A stretch of DNA of 64,000 nucleotides, taken from contig NZ_FNUZ01000005.1 in assembly GCF_900108225.1 (NCBI RefSeq), positions 62,001-126,000 of the forward strand. The letters are read 5' to 3'. Source of the stretch: Thalassococcus halodurans (GTDB lineage: Bacteria; Pseudomonadota; Alphaproteobacteria; Rhodobacterales; Rhodobacteraceae). The notes under the pieces were generated by a model, which was not told the origin of the DNA, did not search any database, and worked only from the letters and a program-made list of their open reading frames with translations. Positions 17,574-26,186 of this stretch are shown here, one piece after another; positions within the stretch are counted from its first letter, which is position 1; every line of letters begins with the position of its first letter. The translations under genes were made by a program, and so were the position numbers.

Positions 17574-17656
17574 CTAAATGCCCACTCGCCCTCTTGATCA
17601 AAGGTATATAGTAAACTACCCTTTGACTGTCATTTTGGATATCTATTGGCATATTT

Positions 17657-18652
17657 ATGCGCGTCTTTCTGTTTATCTTATCATTGTTGATGATCGGGGG
17701 AACCGCTTCTGCGAATTGCAGTGGCCAAGACCTCCGCCCGACTTTGGAAGATCAAGAACGACAACACCTGCAAAATGCCGTCGATGAAACGCCCTACGCC
17801 GAGGGAAACCATTGGGTTGCGACCCGTGATGCGGAAACGATCCACCTGATCGGCAGCATCCACATCGACCACCCGTCGCTTTTGAACCACGTCGACAGAC
17901 TTGCTCCGGTTATCGAAACGGCGTCAGTCGCGTTCTTTGAGATGACCCTCAACGATCGCCGCGAGATGGAAAAAGAGTTCCGCGATAATCCCGATCTGTT
18001 GATCATGTCTGACGTCACTCTGCCCGAGGTGATGGACGAACCGACATGGACGATGCTGGCAAATGCTGCGCAGAAACGCGGCTACCCGCCGTTCATGACC
18101 GCCAAATTCCGCCCGTGGTATCTGACGATGATGCTGGCCATGCCGCCCTGCATGTCCCTCGAACGTGCTCTGGCCGGTGGATTAGACAACAGATTACAAG
18201 ACGTGGCCTATTCTGCGGGCCGCACAGTGCGCGCCCTGGAAGATTACCACACGGTCATGGATTTCTTTAACAACGCGCCGTTTGACCAACAGATGGACAT
18301 GTTGCTGGCTGCGATCTTTGATCCGATCCTGACCGAAGACATGTACGCCACCATGTTCAAACAGTATTTCGAAGAAAAGCACGCCGAGGCATGGGAACTG
18401 TCCCGCCTGTTGACGAAACGCTCGGCCGCGCAGGACCCTGAGCGGATCGATGCGGCCTTCCGGAATATGGAAGACTTCCTTCTGGACAGCCGCAATCAAC
18501 GCTGGGTGCAGACAATCGCCGACGCGGCACAGGGATCAACCCCCGACGCCCCTGTCGCAGTCATCGCAGGCGCCGCGCATCTGTCTGGCGAACAGGGCCT
18601 GTTGGCCCTGCTTGCCGAACGCGGGTTCCAGCTGGAACGCCGCCCCTTCTGA
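17657..18652 (+). CDS. TraB/GumN family protein
   Basis: A 331-residue exported protein with signal peptide MRVFLFILSLLMIGGTASA. The mature part has the family hallmark HLIGSIHIDHPSL near residue 62 and a matching AVIAGAAHLSGEQGLLALL near the C-terminus. TraB/GumN proteins are thought to be metal-dependent hydrolases related to Tiki proteases; the bacterial substrate is unknown. Its TGA abuts the TCA (reverse stop) of the M3 peptidase with no gap, forming TGATCA. Confidence 0.85.
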   Translation: MRVFLFILSLLMIGGTASANCSGQDLRPTLEDQERQHLQNAVDETPYAEGNHWVATRDAETIHLIGSIHIDHPSLLNHVDRLAPVIETASVAFFEMTLNDRREMEKEFRDNPDLLIMSDVTLPEVMDEPTWTMLANAAQKRGYPPFMTAKFRPWYLTMMLAMPPCMSLERALAGGLDNRLQDVAYSAGRTVRALEDYHTVMDFFNNAPFDQQMDMLLAAIFDPILTEDMYATMFKQYFEEKHAEAWELSRLLTKRSAAQDPERIDAAFRNMEDFLLDSRNQRWVQTIADAAQGSTPDAPVAVIAGAAHLSGEQGLLALLAERGFQLERRPF

Positions 18653-20665
18653 TCAGGCCGCGATCAGACCACGGCCTTTCAACAGCGCATCAACACCCGG
18701 CATCCGACCACGGAATTGGGTGTATAGGTCTTCGGCATCGACCGATCCGCCTTTGGACAGGATGAAGCCTTCCAACCGCTTGGCCATTTCAGGGTCAAAC
18801 GCATCGCCCGCCTCTTCAAAGGCGGCAAAGGCGTCGGCGTCCATCACCTCGGACCACATGTAGCTGTAGTAGCCGCTGGAATATCCGTCGCCCGAGAAGA
18901 CATGCGCGAAATGCGGGGTCGCGTGGCGCATGGAAATCGCGCGGGGCATGCCGATTTCTTCCAGAACTTCCGCCTGTTTCTGCATCGGGTCCGCCGGTGC
19001 GGGCCCTGCGTGGAACGCCAGATCAACCAGCGCCGAGGCCACGTATTCCACGGTCTGGAACCCCATGTCATAGGTCGCAGCGCCCAGCACCTTGTCCAGC
19101 AGGTCCTTGGGCATCGGCTCGCCCGTTTCCGCATGCACCGCGTATTCCGCCAGAACCTCGGGCACCTCAAGCCAGTGCTCATACAGCTGGCTGGGCAGTT
19201 CCACAAAGTCCCGCGCCACCGACGTGCCCGAGATCATTTCATAGGTCACATCCGACAGCATCTGGTGCAGCGCATGGCCGAATTCGTGGAACAGCGTGCG
19301 CGCGTCGTCATAAGACAGCAGCGCAGGCGAACCTTTGGCAAAGTTGCAGACGTTCACCACCAGCGGCACCTGCACATCGGGGAACTTGCGCTGTGCCCGG
19401 ATTGCCGAACACCACGCGCCCGATCGTTTCGATCCACGGGCAAAGTAGTCGCCGATAAACACAGCCACCGTTTCGCCATCGCGGGTCACTTCCCACGCGC
19501 GGGCATCATCGTGATACAGCGGCACATCCAGCGGCGTGAATTCCAGACCGAACAGCTTGGTCGAACAGTCAAACGCCGCCTGAATCATGTTCTCCAACTG
19601 GAAGTACGGCTTGACCTGAGCCTCATCCAGATCGTGTTCGGCCATGCGGCGCTTCTGCGCGTAGTAGTGCCAGTCCCATGCTTCAAGCGGGCCATGGATG
19701 CCGTCGGCGTGCAGCATGCCCTCCAACACCTTGGCATCCGCATCAGCAGCGGCCTTTGCAGGGCCCCAAACATCCATCAACAGGCCGCGCACGTTGTCCG
19801 CATTACCGGCCATTTCGGTCGCCAGTTTGTAGGACGTGAAATCATCATAGCCCAACAGCTTGGCGCGTTCTTCACGCAGCTTCAGTGTTTCAGCGGCAAT
19901 GCCACGGTTGTCCGTATCGCCGCCGTTCGCACCCCGCAGGCCCCACGCGCGATAGGCCTTTTCCCGCAGATCGCGGCGGGGCGAGAATTGCAGGAACGGC
20001 ACAATCACAGATCGCGACAGGGTCACACAGGGGCCCTTGCCCCGCTCTTCGCCGGCAGACCGCATGGCGCTGATCACGAAGTCCGGCAGGCCTTCCAGAT
20101 CGTCCTCGGCCAGTTCCATGGACCAACCGCGTTCATCCGCGAGAAGGTTCTGGGTGAACTGCGTGCCAAGCTCTGCCAGACGCGATTTGATGACCTTCAG
20201 ACGCTCATCTTCATCACCTTCCAGCGCAGCACCCGCACGGATGAAGTTCCGGTGCATCAGCATCAGAACCCGCTGCTGTTCGTCGTTCAGATCAAGGCTG
20301 TCGCGGGCGTCATAGACGGCGGCGATGCGCTGGAACAGCACCTTGTTCGAATAGATTTTCGACGCATGCGCAGCGAACTTGGGGGCATAGTCCCGCATGA
20401 TCGCTTCGCGCGTCTCGTTGCTGTCCGAGCCTGCGATATTGTAGAAAACGCCCGCGACCTTATCCAAGGCACCACCGGTGCGCATCAGGCCTTCGATCGT
20501 GTTCTCGAACGTCGGCGCATCGGGGTTGTTCGCAACAGCCTCGGTTTCCGCCAGATCCTGCTCCATCGCTGCATCAAAGGCGGGCGCGAAATCCTCGTCC
20601 TTGATCTGATCGAAGGGCGGCAGGCCAAAGGGCGTGTCCCACTGTTGCAAAAGAATATTGGTCAT
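18653..20665 (-). CDS. M3 family oligopeptidase (oligopeptidase A / Dcp type)
   Basis: A zinc metallopeptidase of the cytoplasm that degrades short peptides, including cleaved signal peptides. The 670-residue product shows the zinc site HEFGHALHQ from His460, the downstream ELPSQLYEHW with the third ligand region, and PFDQIKDEDFAPAFDAAM at the N-terminus as in PrlC/Dcp. The start at 20665 (MTNILLQQWDTP) is preferred over the longer frame from 20722. Length fits. Single gene. Confidence 0.95.
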   Translation of the reverse strand: MTNILLQQWDTPFGLPPFDQIKDEDFAPAFDAAMEQDLAETEAVANNPDAPTFENTIEGLMRTGGALDKVAGVFYNIAGSDSNETREAIMRDYAPKFAAHASKIYSNKVLFQRIAAVYDARDSLDLNDEQQRVLMLMHRNFIRAGAALEGDEDERLKVIKSRLAELGTQFTQNLLADERGWSMELAEDDLEGLPDFVISAMRSAGEERGKGPCVTLSRSVIVPFLQFSPRRDLREKAYRAWGLRGANGGDTDNRGIAAETLKLREERAKLLGYDDFTSYKLATEMAGNADNVRGLLMDVWGPAKAAADADAKVLEGMLHADGIHGPLEAWDWHYYAQKRRMAEHDLDEAQVKPYFQLENMIQAAFDCSTKLFGLEFTPLDVPLYHDDARAWEVTRDGETVAVFIGDYFARGSKRSGAWCSAIRAQRKFPDVQVPLVVNVCNFAKGSPALLSYDDARTLFHEFGHALHQMLSDVTYEMISGTSVARDFVELPSQLYEHWLEVPEVLAEYAVHAETGEPMPKDLLDKVLGAATYDMGFQTVEYVASALVDLAFHAGPAPADPMQKQAEVLEEIGMPRAISMRHATPHFAHVFSGDGYSSGYYSYMWSEVMDADAFAAFEEAGDAFDPEMAKRLEGFILSKGGSVDAEDLYTQFRGRMPGVDALLKGRGLIAA

Positions 20666-20752
20666 TGCGAAGAACTCCGTAAGCTTTGGAATATAGCTAG
20701 GCCTTGCCACGGGAAGCTTCAATCATTCTCCATGCTGACGACTTACAAAAGC

Positions 20753-21493
20753 TTATAGCTGGACATGGATATGGTCATCGTGGCGTGCGGCACGGCATCC
20801 CTGAAAGCGGATTTTATCACCCGAGACGCCAAGCCGTTGGGCCAGCGGCGGTTCAACGAATAACTTTCCGACCCTTGCGTCCCCCTCTAATGCCACGATC
20901 AAAGCGCGTGTTCGGTTCGGTTCAAGCGGTCTTTTGGGGAAAAGCCCCTGCGCCCACCTGAAATCCCAACGCAATGTCGGCCACGCTGCGGGACAGTTTT
21001 CGGTATCCAAGCTTTCAAACGCAAAATACCCCAAAGGCGAACGGGTTTTACCGCTTAGGTAAACGCCCTGCTGATCCGTGTAGTAGAACGCTAAATCCAG
21101 TTTCTCGCCGTCGTCATGGGACAAGTGCGGCAACAGCGGTAAGCCCGTGAAGGCAAAACCCCCATCCAGCGCGAGCGTCACAGTATCCGGATATTGTGCT
21201 TTAATCGCCCCCGCGGCCCTGGTCGCCACCTGCGCCATTTCCTGATCGACGAAATGGCGAAGCGTGACGCAGTAAAACGGTGATTGCATCCGCAGCGTGT
21301 CACCAAAACACGGAAGCGGTTCGCGCCCCGCAAGCGGCGCGGTCCACACAGTGAGCAACCAAAGGCAACCGTAGATCAGCGGAAAGCCAAGTGCCTTGCG
21401 GCCCGTCCAGACAGCAGCCAGCCACGCCAATCCGCCGACCAAAGTCAAAGCTGTCAGAAACAGGAAAATGGCGGAATGCAAAATCCAGCGCAA
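20753..21493 (-). CDS. Membrane-anchored protein with LAS-type metallopeptidase motifs
   Basis: A 246-residue protein with two N-terminal hydrophobic segments (about 5-28 and 35-52) and an extracytoplasmic domain. The domain shows SHDDGEKLDLAFYY with His126 and Asp133 spaced as HxxxxxxD, a KLFVEPPLAQRLG segment, and a terminal HDDHIHVQL giving HxH (His241, His243). These are the metal ligands and end motif of LAS peptidases such as MepA (M74) and VanX-type enzymes, so a peptidoglycan endo- or carboxypeptidase is likely. I recognise no exact named family. It follows moeB by 18 nt on the same strand. Confidence 0.65.
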   Translation of the reverse strand: MRWILHSAIFLFLTALTLVGGLAWLAAVWTGRKALGFPLIYGCLWLLTVWTAPLAGREPLPCFGDTLRMQSPFYCVTLRHFVDQEMAQVATRAAGAIKAQYPDTVTLALDGGFAFTGLPLLPHLSHDDGEKLDLAFYYTDQQGVYLSGKTRSPLGYFAFESLDTENCPAAWPTLRWDFRWAQGLFPKRPLEPNRTRALIVALEGDARVGKLFVEPPLAQRLGVSGDKIRFQGCRAARHDDHIHVQL

Positions 21494-21511
21494 AGACCTG
21501 CTCCTATCCTC

Positions 21512-22564
21512 TTAAGACCCGTGGCACACAGGGCAATCATCGCGGGGCTTCAGCCGGATCTTGCGGGTTTCGCCCCAAAGCGCGTCGTAGATCAACATCT
21601 CGCCGCGTAGGGGCTGGCCCGCGCCTGTGATCAGCTTGACCGCCTCAACCGCCATCATCGCGCCGATCACGCCGGGCAATGGCCCGATGACGCCAGCGGC
21701 GGCACAGCTGGGGGCCAGACCGTCAGCGGGGGCCTCGGGGAAGATGCATTGATAGCAGGGCGTGCCGTGTTTCGGGTCAAAGACAGAAAGCTGCCCTTCC
21801 CATTGGCTTAGCGCACCGGATACCAGCGGTATACCCGCCGCCACCGCCGCGCGGTTTGACAGATAGCGCGTGTCGAAGTTGTCGGTTCCATCCAGAACCA
21901 GATCGTATTCAGCAAACAGCTCTTCCGCGATGTCGGCCTCAAGACGACGGTGATAGGGTTTCACGGTCACATGGGGGTTCTGCGCCAGCATTGCGTTCTG
22001 GGCCGAGAATACTTTGGGTATACCGATATCTTCGTCACGGTGGATGACCTGCCGTTGCAGGTTGGCGTTTTCCACGATGTCGTCATCAACCACACCGATG
22101 GTGCCCACACCCGCCGCCGCCAGATATTGCAGCGCGGGCGCACCAAGCCCCCCTGCGCCGATCACGAGCACCTTGGCGTTTTTCAGCTTTTTCTGCCCCT
22201 GCCCGCCGATTTCCCGCAACACGATGTGGCGGGCGTAGCGATCCAGTTCTGATGCCGAAAAGCTGCCCGCTTTCGGCGCGGGCTCATCAACGATCTTATC
22301 GTCATCCGTCCCCGCCTTTTTGCGCAGGCGTTTGACCACCAGCGCATAGGCAAACCCGATGGCCACCAGCCCGAACAAGATCAGCCAAGGAGCCGCAGAT
22401 CCACCTGTCGCCATGCGCACCGGATGGCCCATAGGCAGGATCACTTGCAGGATTACAACGCCCAAAAGCAGCAATCCGATCATGTTCAGCCGCACCGAAC
22501 GGGGGGTGCCCATCAGAACGCCCAAACCCCACAAAAGCACCGCCAAGAACAGGACCAGACCCAT
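21512..22564 (-). CDS. moeB: HesA/MoeB/ThiF family adenylyltransferase with N-terminal membrane segments
   Basis: An E1-like enzyme that adenylates the C-terminal Gly of a small sulfur carrier, most likely MoaD in molybdopterin synthesis. The 350-residue product has two or three hydrophobic segments (residues 1-70), then RYARHIVLREIGGQGQKKL, the ATP loop VIGAGGLGAPALQYLA, LQRQVIHRDEDIG, and zinc pairs CYQC and CPVC. The start at 22564 is directly after the dut stop. The membrane-bound N-terminus is absent in enterobacterial MoeB. ThiF cannot be excluded, as no moa or thi genes are nearby. Confidence 0.85.
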   Translation of the reverse strand: MGLVLFLAVLLWGLGVLMGTPRSVRLNMIGLLLLGVVILQVILPMGHPVRMATGGSAAPWLILFGLVAIGFAYALVVKRLRKKAGTDDDKIVDEPAPKAGSFSASELDRYARHIVLREIGGQGQKKLKNAKVLVIGAGGLGAPALQYLAAAGVGTIGVVDDDIVENANLQRQVIHRDEDIGIPKVFSAQNAMLAQNPHVTVKPYHRRLEADIAEELFAEYDLVLDGTDNFDTRYLSNRAAVAAGIPLVSGALSQWEGQLSVFDPKHGTPCYQCIFPEAPADGLAPSCAAAGVIGPLPGVIGAMMAVEAVKLITGAGQPLRGEMLIYDALWGETRKIRLKPRDDCPVCHGS

Positions 22565-22565
22565 A

Positions 22566-23021
22566 TCAACCCTTTCCAGTCGACCCGAAGCCACCGCTGC
22601 CGCGCGTGGTGTCATCCAGCGCGGCCACTTCTACAAAAGTGGCGCGCAAAACCGGCGCGACAAGCATCTGTGCGATCCGGTCGCCATGGGCGATGGTAAA
22701 GGGCTCGGTTCCTGCGTTCAGAACGATCACACCCAACGGCCCGCGATAGTCGCTGTCGATGGTGCCCGGCGAATTGGGCAGCGTGATGCCGTGCTTTAGC
22801 GCAAGGCCCGAGCGCGGCCTGATCTGGACTTCATACCCGTCAGGGATCGCCATGCGCAGACCCGTGGGCACCAGCGTGCGGCCACCGGGTTCCAGCGTGA
22901 TCTCGCCGCGGTCCGGCAGGTTCGCGCGAAGGTCGGCGCCAGCCGCCCCGCCACTTGCATAGAACGGCAGGCCAAGGGACTGATCCGCCCCTTCATCCCA
23001 AAGGAATTGAATTGTCACCAC
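22566..23021 (-). CDS. dut: Deoxyuridine 5'-triphosphate nucleotidohydrolase
   Basis: Trimeric dUTPase that removes dUTP and supplies dUMP for thymidylate synthesis. The 151-residue product has the five motifs, including [61 protein letters not shown] and the C-terminal Gly-rich arm [12 protein letters not shown]. It starts with GTG, with another GTG next to it. It lies 21 nt after coaBC, the common alphaproteobacterial pairing. Confidence 0.97.
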   Translation of the reverse strand: MVTIQFLWDEGADQSLGLPFYASGGAAGADLRANLPDRGEITLEPGGRTLVPTGLRMAIPDGYEVQIRPRSGLALKHGITLPNSPGTIDSDYRGPLGVIVLNAGTEPFTIAHGDRIAQMLVAPVLRATFVEVAALDDTTRGSGGFGSTGKG

Positions 23022-23042
23022 GGCAGTTGTCTTTCTGTTGGT

Positions 23043-24242
23043 TCAGTCTGCGCCCAGATGGGCGGCGATATGGTCGGCCAGCTGACGCGCCACGGCGTCT
23101 TTGCCCATGCGCGGCCATGCCTCGGACCCGTCGGCTGATATCAGCGTCACCGCGTTTTCCGATCCGCCCATGATGCCCGTCGCTGGGGACACATCGTTGG
23201 CTACGATCCAGTCGCACCCCTTGCGCGCACGTTTGGCGGTGGCATTGGCGATCACGTCGTCGGTTTCAGCGGCAAAGCCCACCACCAATGGCGGGCGGTC
23301 TTTGGTCATCTGGGAAACCTCGGCCAGAATGTCGGGGTTTTCGGCGAACTCCAGCGTCGGTAGGCCGTCTTTGGTTTTCTTGATCTTGGATGTCGCCTCG
23401 GTCGCGACGCGCCAGTCGGCCACGGCGGCGGCGAACACACCCGCATCCGCAGGCAGCGCGTCCAGCACCGCCTGACGCATCTCGCGTGCGGTTTCGACCT
23501 TGATCACCTCAACACCCTGCGGCGGCGGCACATCGGCGGGGCCAGTGACGAACACCACATCCGCACCCAGCGCCCGCAGCGCGCTGGCAATCGCTGTCCC
23601 TTGTGCGCCGGACGACCGGTTCGCGATGTAGCGCACCGGATCAATGGGTTCGTGTGTCGGGCCAGAGGTGACGACGATGCGCTTGCCCTTTAACGGCCCG
23701 TCCGACAGCGCGTTTTGCACCGCCTCGACGATTTCCATCGGTTCCGACATGCGGCCGGGGCCGAATTCGCCGCAGGCCATGTCGCCTTCGTTGGGGCCCG
23801 TGACCATGATGCCGTCGGCCAAAAGCTGGGCCAGATTGCGCTGGGTCGCGGGGTGATCCCACATGCGCACGTTCATTGCCGGCGCGATCAGCACAGGGGT
23901 GTCGGTGGCCATCAGCAGGGTCGAGGCCAGATCATTGGCATGACCGCCCACCATTTTGGCCATCAGGTCGGCAGTGGCAGGGGCCACAACCACCAGATCG
24001 GCGACGCGGCTTAGCTGGATATGGCCCATCTCGGCCTCATCCGTCAGATCGAACAGATCGGTGTAAACCTTTTCACCCGCCAGCGCCGACACCGACAGGG
24101 GCGTTACGAACTCCGTTCCCGCCTTGGTCAGGACAGGCGTGACCGATGCGCCGCGTTCACGCAAACGCCGGATCAGGTCCAGCGATTTGAAGGCCGCGAT
24201 CCCGCCGCCGATGATCAATAGAATACGTTTGCCTTGCAGCAT
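23043..24242 (-). CDS. coaBC: Bifunctional phosphopantothenoylcysteine decarboxylase / phosphopantothenate-cysteine ligase
   Basis: Two consecutive steps of coenzyme A synthesis. The N-terminal CoaC flavoprotein half shows GGGIAAFKSLDLIRRLRERG, MVGGHANDLASTLL and the APAMNVRMWDHPATQRNL active-site region; the C-terminal CoaB half has VTSGPTHEPIDPVRYIANRS and VVGFAAETDDV. With the start at 24242 the protein has 399 residues. The frame remains open to 24299, and an ATG at 24269 is an alternative; ribosome-binding sites are weak at all of them. First gene of coaBC-dut-moeB-(LAS peptidase). Confidence 0.95.
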   Translation of the reverse strand: MLQGKRILLIIGGGIAAFKSLDLIRRLRERGASVTPVLTKAGTEFVTPLSVSALAGEKVYTDLFDLTDEAEMGHIQLSRVADLVVVAPATADLMAKMVGGHANDLASTLLMATDTPVLIAPAMNVRMWDHPATQRNLAQLLADGIMVTGPNEGDMACGEFGPGRMSEPMEIVEAVQNALSDGPLKGKRIVVTSGPTHEPIDPVRYIANRSSGAQGTAIASALRALGADVVFVTGPADVPPPQGVEVIKVETAREMRQAVLDALPADAGVFAAAVADWRVATEATSKIKKTKDGLPTLEFAENPDILAEVSQMTKDRPPLVVGFAAETDDVIANATAKRARKGCDWIVANDVSPATGIMGGSENAVTLISADGSEAWPRMGKDAVARQLADHIAAHLGAD

Positions 24243-24314
24243 CGCGATGCCCGCCAGTTGTTTCCCCATCTTGTTACGGGGCTGGAACGCGAAACTCAAT
24301 TGCCAGAAAGGCGG

Positions 24315-25097
24315 TTACGATTTGTCGAAAGCCGCGCAGGGATCGCCACGGTCCACGCCCTTGGTGCTTTCGACCGTGTCAAAGCCCCCGTCGGGCGATG
24401 CGCCCTCTTCCCCCAGACCGATGCTGGCGACACTGACATCAGGCGCAGCAAAGGTGACGTAATACGGCGCGCCCCAGTCTTTGCGGGCGTGGCCGTTGCC
24501 AGTGATCACCGCGACCGGCCCGCCGGTATCTTGCAGCGCTTGCAAGGCCTGTTCAGCCAGACGCGCGTCACGCAGGCGTTGGATATCGACCATGAGGGGC
24601 AGGATCTGTTCAGGCAGCTTGTCGCAATGGGCTGCCATCTGCATGGCTTCGCGTGTGTCCTGCTGATCGGCGGGCAGTGGTTGGACGAGACCGAAGCGAT
24701 CCGCCCCGTCGCCAAAGACGACGCTTAACCCCTGATCTGACACGCCGCGCGTTTCTTCCCGTGGCACCGCCGCGCCGTAGAACGCAGCACCCTTGGCTGC
24801 GGCAAATATCGGGTAATACATCGAAAAATCGGGCCAGCCGCTGTCGTTCCAGCCCAGCGCCTGTTCTAACGCAGCCTCATCCGCCAGCAATTCCGGCGTG
24901 ATCCGCGCGGCCTGTCCGGCGGTCAGCATTTCAAAGACCAACGCCTTGGCCGATAAAAAATCCACCGCCTGCGCCTGCAAACGGTGATGTTCGGGATTGT
25001 CGTGTTGTTCGCCCAGAAAAACGATGTCAGCGCGGGGCACATCCAACGCGAACGCGGGATGTGCCAGTACACATGCTGCTATGATCCAATGCCTCAT
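24315..25097 (-). CDS. ChaN family protein
   Basis: A 260-residue exported protein with a short signal sequence ending AHPAFA before LDVP. It has IVFLGEQHDNPEHHRLQAQ near residue 25, VFEMLTAGQAARI and the late VITGNGHARKDWGAPYYV, the landmarks of the ChaN/haem-binding lipoprotein domain. ChaN of Campylobacter binds two haems; a role in haem or iron handling is inferred. A clear lipobox is not visible. Its ATG overlaps the rpoH stop (ATGA), so it is cotranscribed with the sigma factor and probably stress-induced. Confidence 0.8.
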   Translation of the reverse strand: MRHWIIAACVLAHPAFALDVPRADIVFLGEQHDNPEHHRLQAQAVDFLSAKALVFEMLTAGQAARITPELLADEAALEQALGWNDSGWPDFSMYYPIFAAAKGAAFYGAAVPREETRGVSDQGLSVVFGDGADRFGLVQPLPADQQDTREAMQMAAHCDKLPEQILPLMVDIQRLRDARLAEQALQALQDTGGPVAVITGNGHARKDWGAPYYVTFAAPDVSVASIGLGEEGASPDGGFDTVESTKGVDRGDPCAAFDKS

Positions 25098-25972
25098 AGC
25101 AGGAATGCATGCACCTCTTGCGACTGTGCTTCAAGACTTTTGCGCATCTTGGCAAAGGCGGCGGCCTCAAGCTGGCGGACACGTTCTTTGGACAGGCCAA
25201 GTTCATTGCCAAGGCTTTCCAAGGTGCGGCCATCATCACGCAATTTACGTTCGCGGACGATGAACCGTTCGCGGTCGTTCAACTGCTGCATGGCGAACAA
25301 AAGCCATTCGCGCAGTTGGTCGTTGTCGTGGCGTTCTTCCACGGTTTCAGCGGCCTGGGCCGAGTCATCTTCCAGCGCGTCGATCCATTCGCGGCCTTCA
25401 TCCTCGGTCGATTGGGTGGCGTTCAGGGAATAGTCAGAACCGGAAAGACGGCCTTCCATCATCTCGACATCATGGAGCGGCACGCCGACCTCGGTCGCGA
25501 TCATCTGGCGCAGCTGGTGTTTATCCAGCGTCTCGCCCGCGGCGGCGGCCTCACGCTCAAGACGGGCCTGCACACGGCGCATGTTGAAGAACAGCGATTT
25601 TTGGGAGGAGGTAGAGCCTGTGCGCACCATGGACCAGTTGCGCATCACGTAGTCCTGAATGGATGCCTTGATCCACCAGACAGCATAGGTCGAGAAACGG
25701 ACACCGCGATCGGGGTCGAATTTGTCAGCGGCCTTCATCAGGCCAAGACCCGCCTCTTGGATCAGGTCGTTCATCGGCGCGCCGTAGCGCTTGAACTTGG
25801 AAGCCATGGAAATGGCCAGTCGCATATAGGCGGTGATCAAGCGGTGCAGAGCAGCTTCGTCGCGCTGATCGCGCCATGCGTAAGCGAGCTTTAATTCTGT
25901 CTCGGCATCCAGCAATTCAGCCTTCATTGCGCGGCGTGACAGCGTTTGATCGTTAAACGCATCCAGTGCCAT
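25094..25972 (-). CDS. rpoH: RNA polymerase sigma-32-type factor, RpoH_II-like
   Basis: A heat-shock-family sigma factor of 292 residues. Region 2 is clear: LITAYMRLAISMASKFKRYG, DLIQEAGLGLMKAADKFDPD and RFSTYAVWWIKASIQDYVMR. The RpoH box (RTGSTSSQKSLFFNMRR) follows, then region 4 with LESLGNELGLSKERVRQLEA. The N-terminus MALDAFNDQTLSRRAMKAE resembles RpoH_II of Rhodobacter, which serves oxidative and singlet-oxygen stress under RpoE control. The start at 25972 gives that N-terminus, with GGAG 8 nt upstream; the frame is open beyond it. ChaN overlaps its end. Confidence 0.93.
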   Translation of the reverse strand: MALDAFNDQTLSRRAMKAELLDAETELKLAYAWRDQRDEAALHRLITAYMRLAISMASKFKRYGAPMNDLIQEAGLGLMKAADKFDPDRGVRFSTYAVWWIKASIQDYVMRNWSMVRTGSTSSQKSLFFNMRRVQARLEREAAAAGETLDKHQLRQMIATEVGVPLHDVEMMEGRLSGSDYSLNATQSTEDEGREWIDALEDDSAQAAETVEERHDNDQLREWLLFAMQQLNDRERFIVRERKLRDDGRTLESLGNELGLSKERVRQLEAAAFAKMRKSLEAQSQEVHAFLL

Positions 25973-26015
25973 TGGCGTTCTCCCCTGGGTGTGTAAGCGA
26001 TTTTTGTTTTCGTTA

Positions 26016-26045
26016 CCTTTACGCAAGAGGAACGCAGTCGGATCA
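26016..26045 (-). promoter_or_regulatory. Putative RpoE (ECF)-type promoter of rpoH-chaN
   Basis: On the minus strand TGATCC (26045-26040), an 18-nt spacer and TAAAGG (26021-26016) match the Rhodobacter RpoE-ChrR promoter pattern (TGATCC, then TAAG-like). It lies 44 bp before the rpoH start. RpoH_II genes in relatives are RpoE targets, which supports the call. Confidence 0.5.
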
Positions 26046-26186
26046 GTTTTGGTTTCGCAAAAACATTTAGCACTAACGGTTTCGTGATAATGATCCTTCA
26101 CAGAAATTGATGGCTTTTCCCACAAACATGCATTTTTCTTCACATATTCAGGCGATTAAGCTCGCCGCATCACGAAAGGGGTTTTT

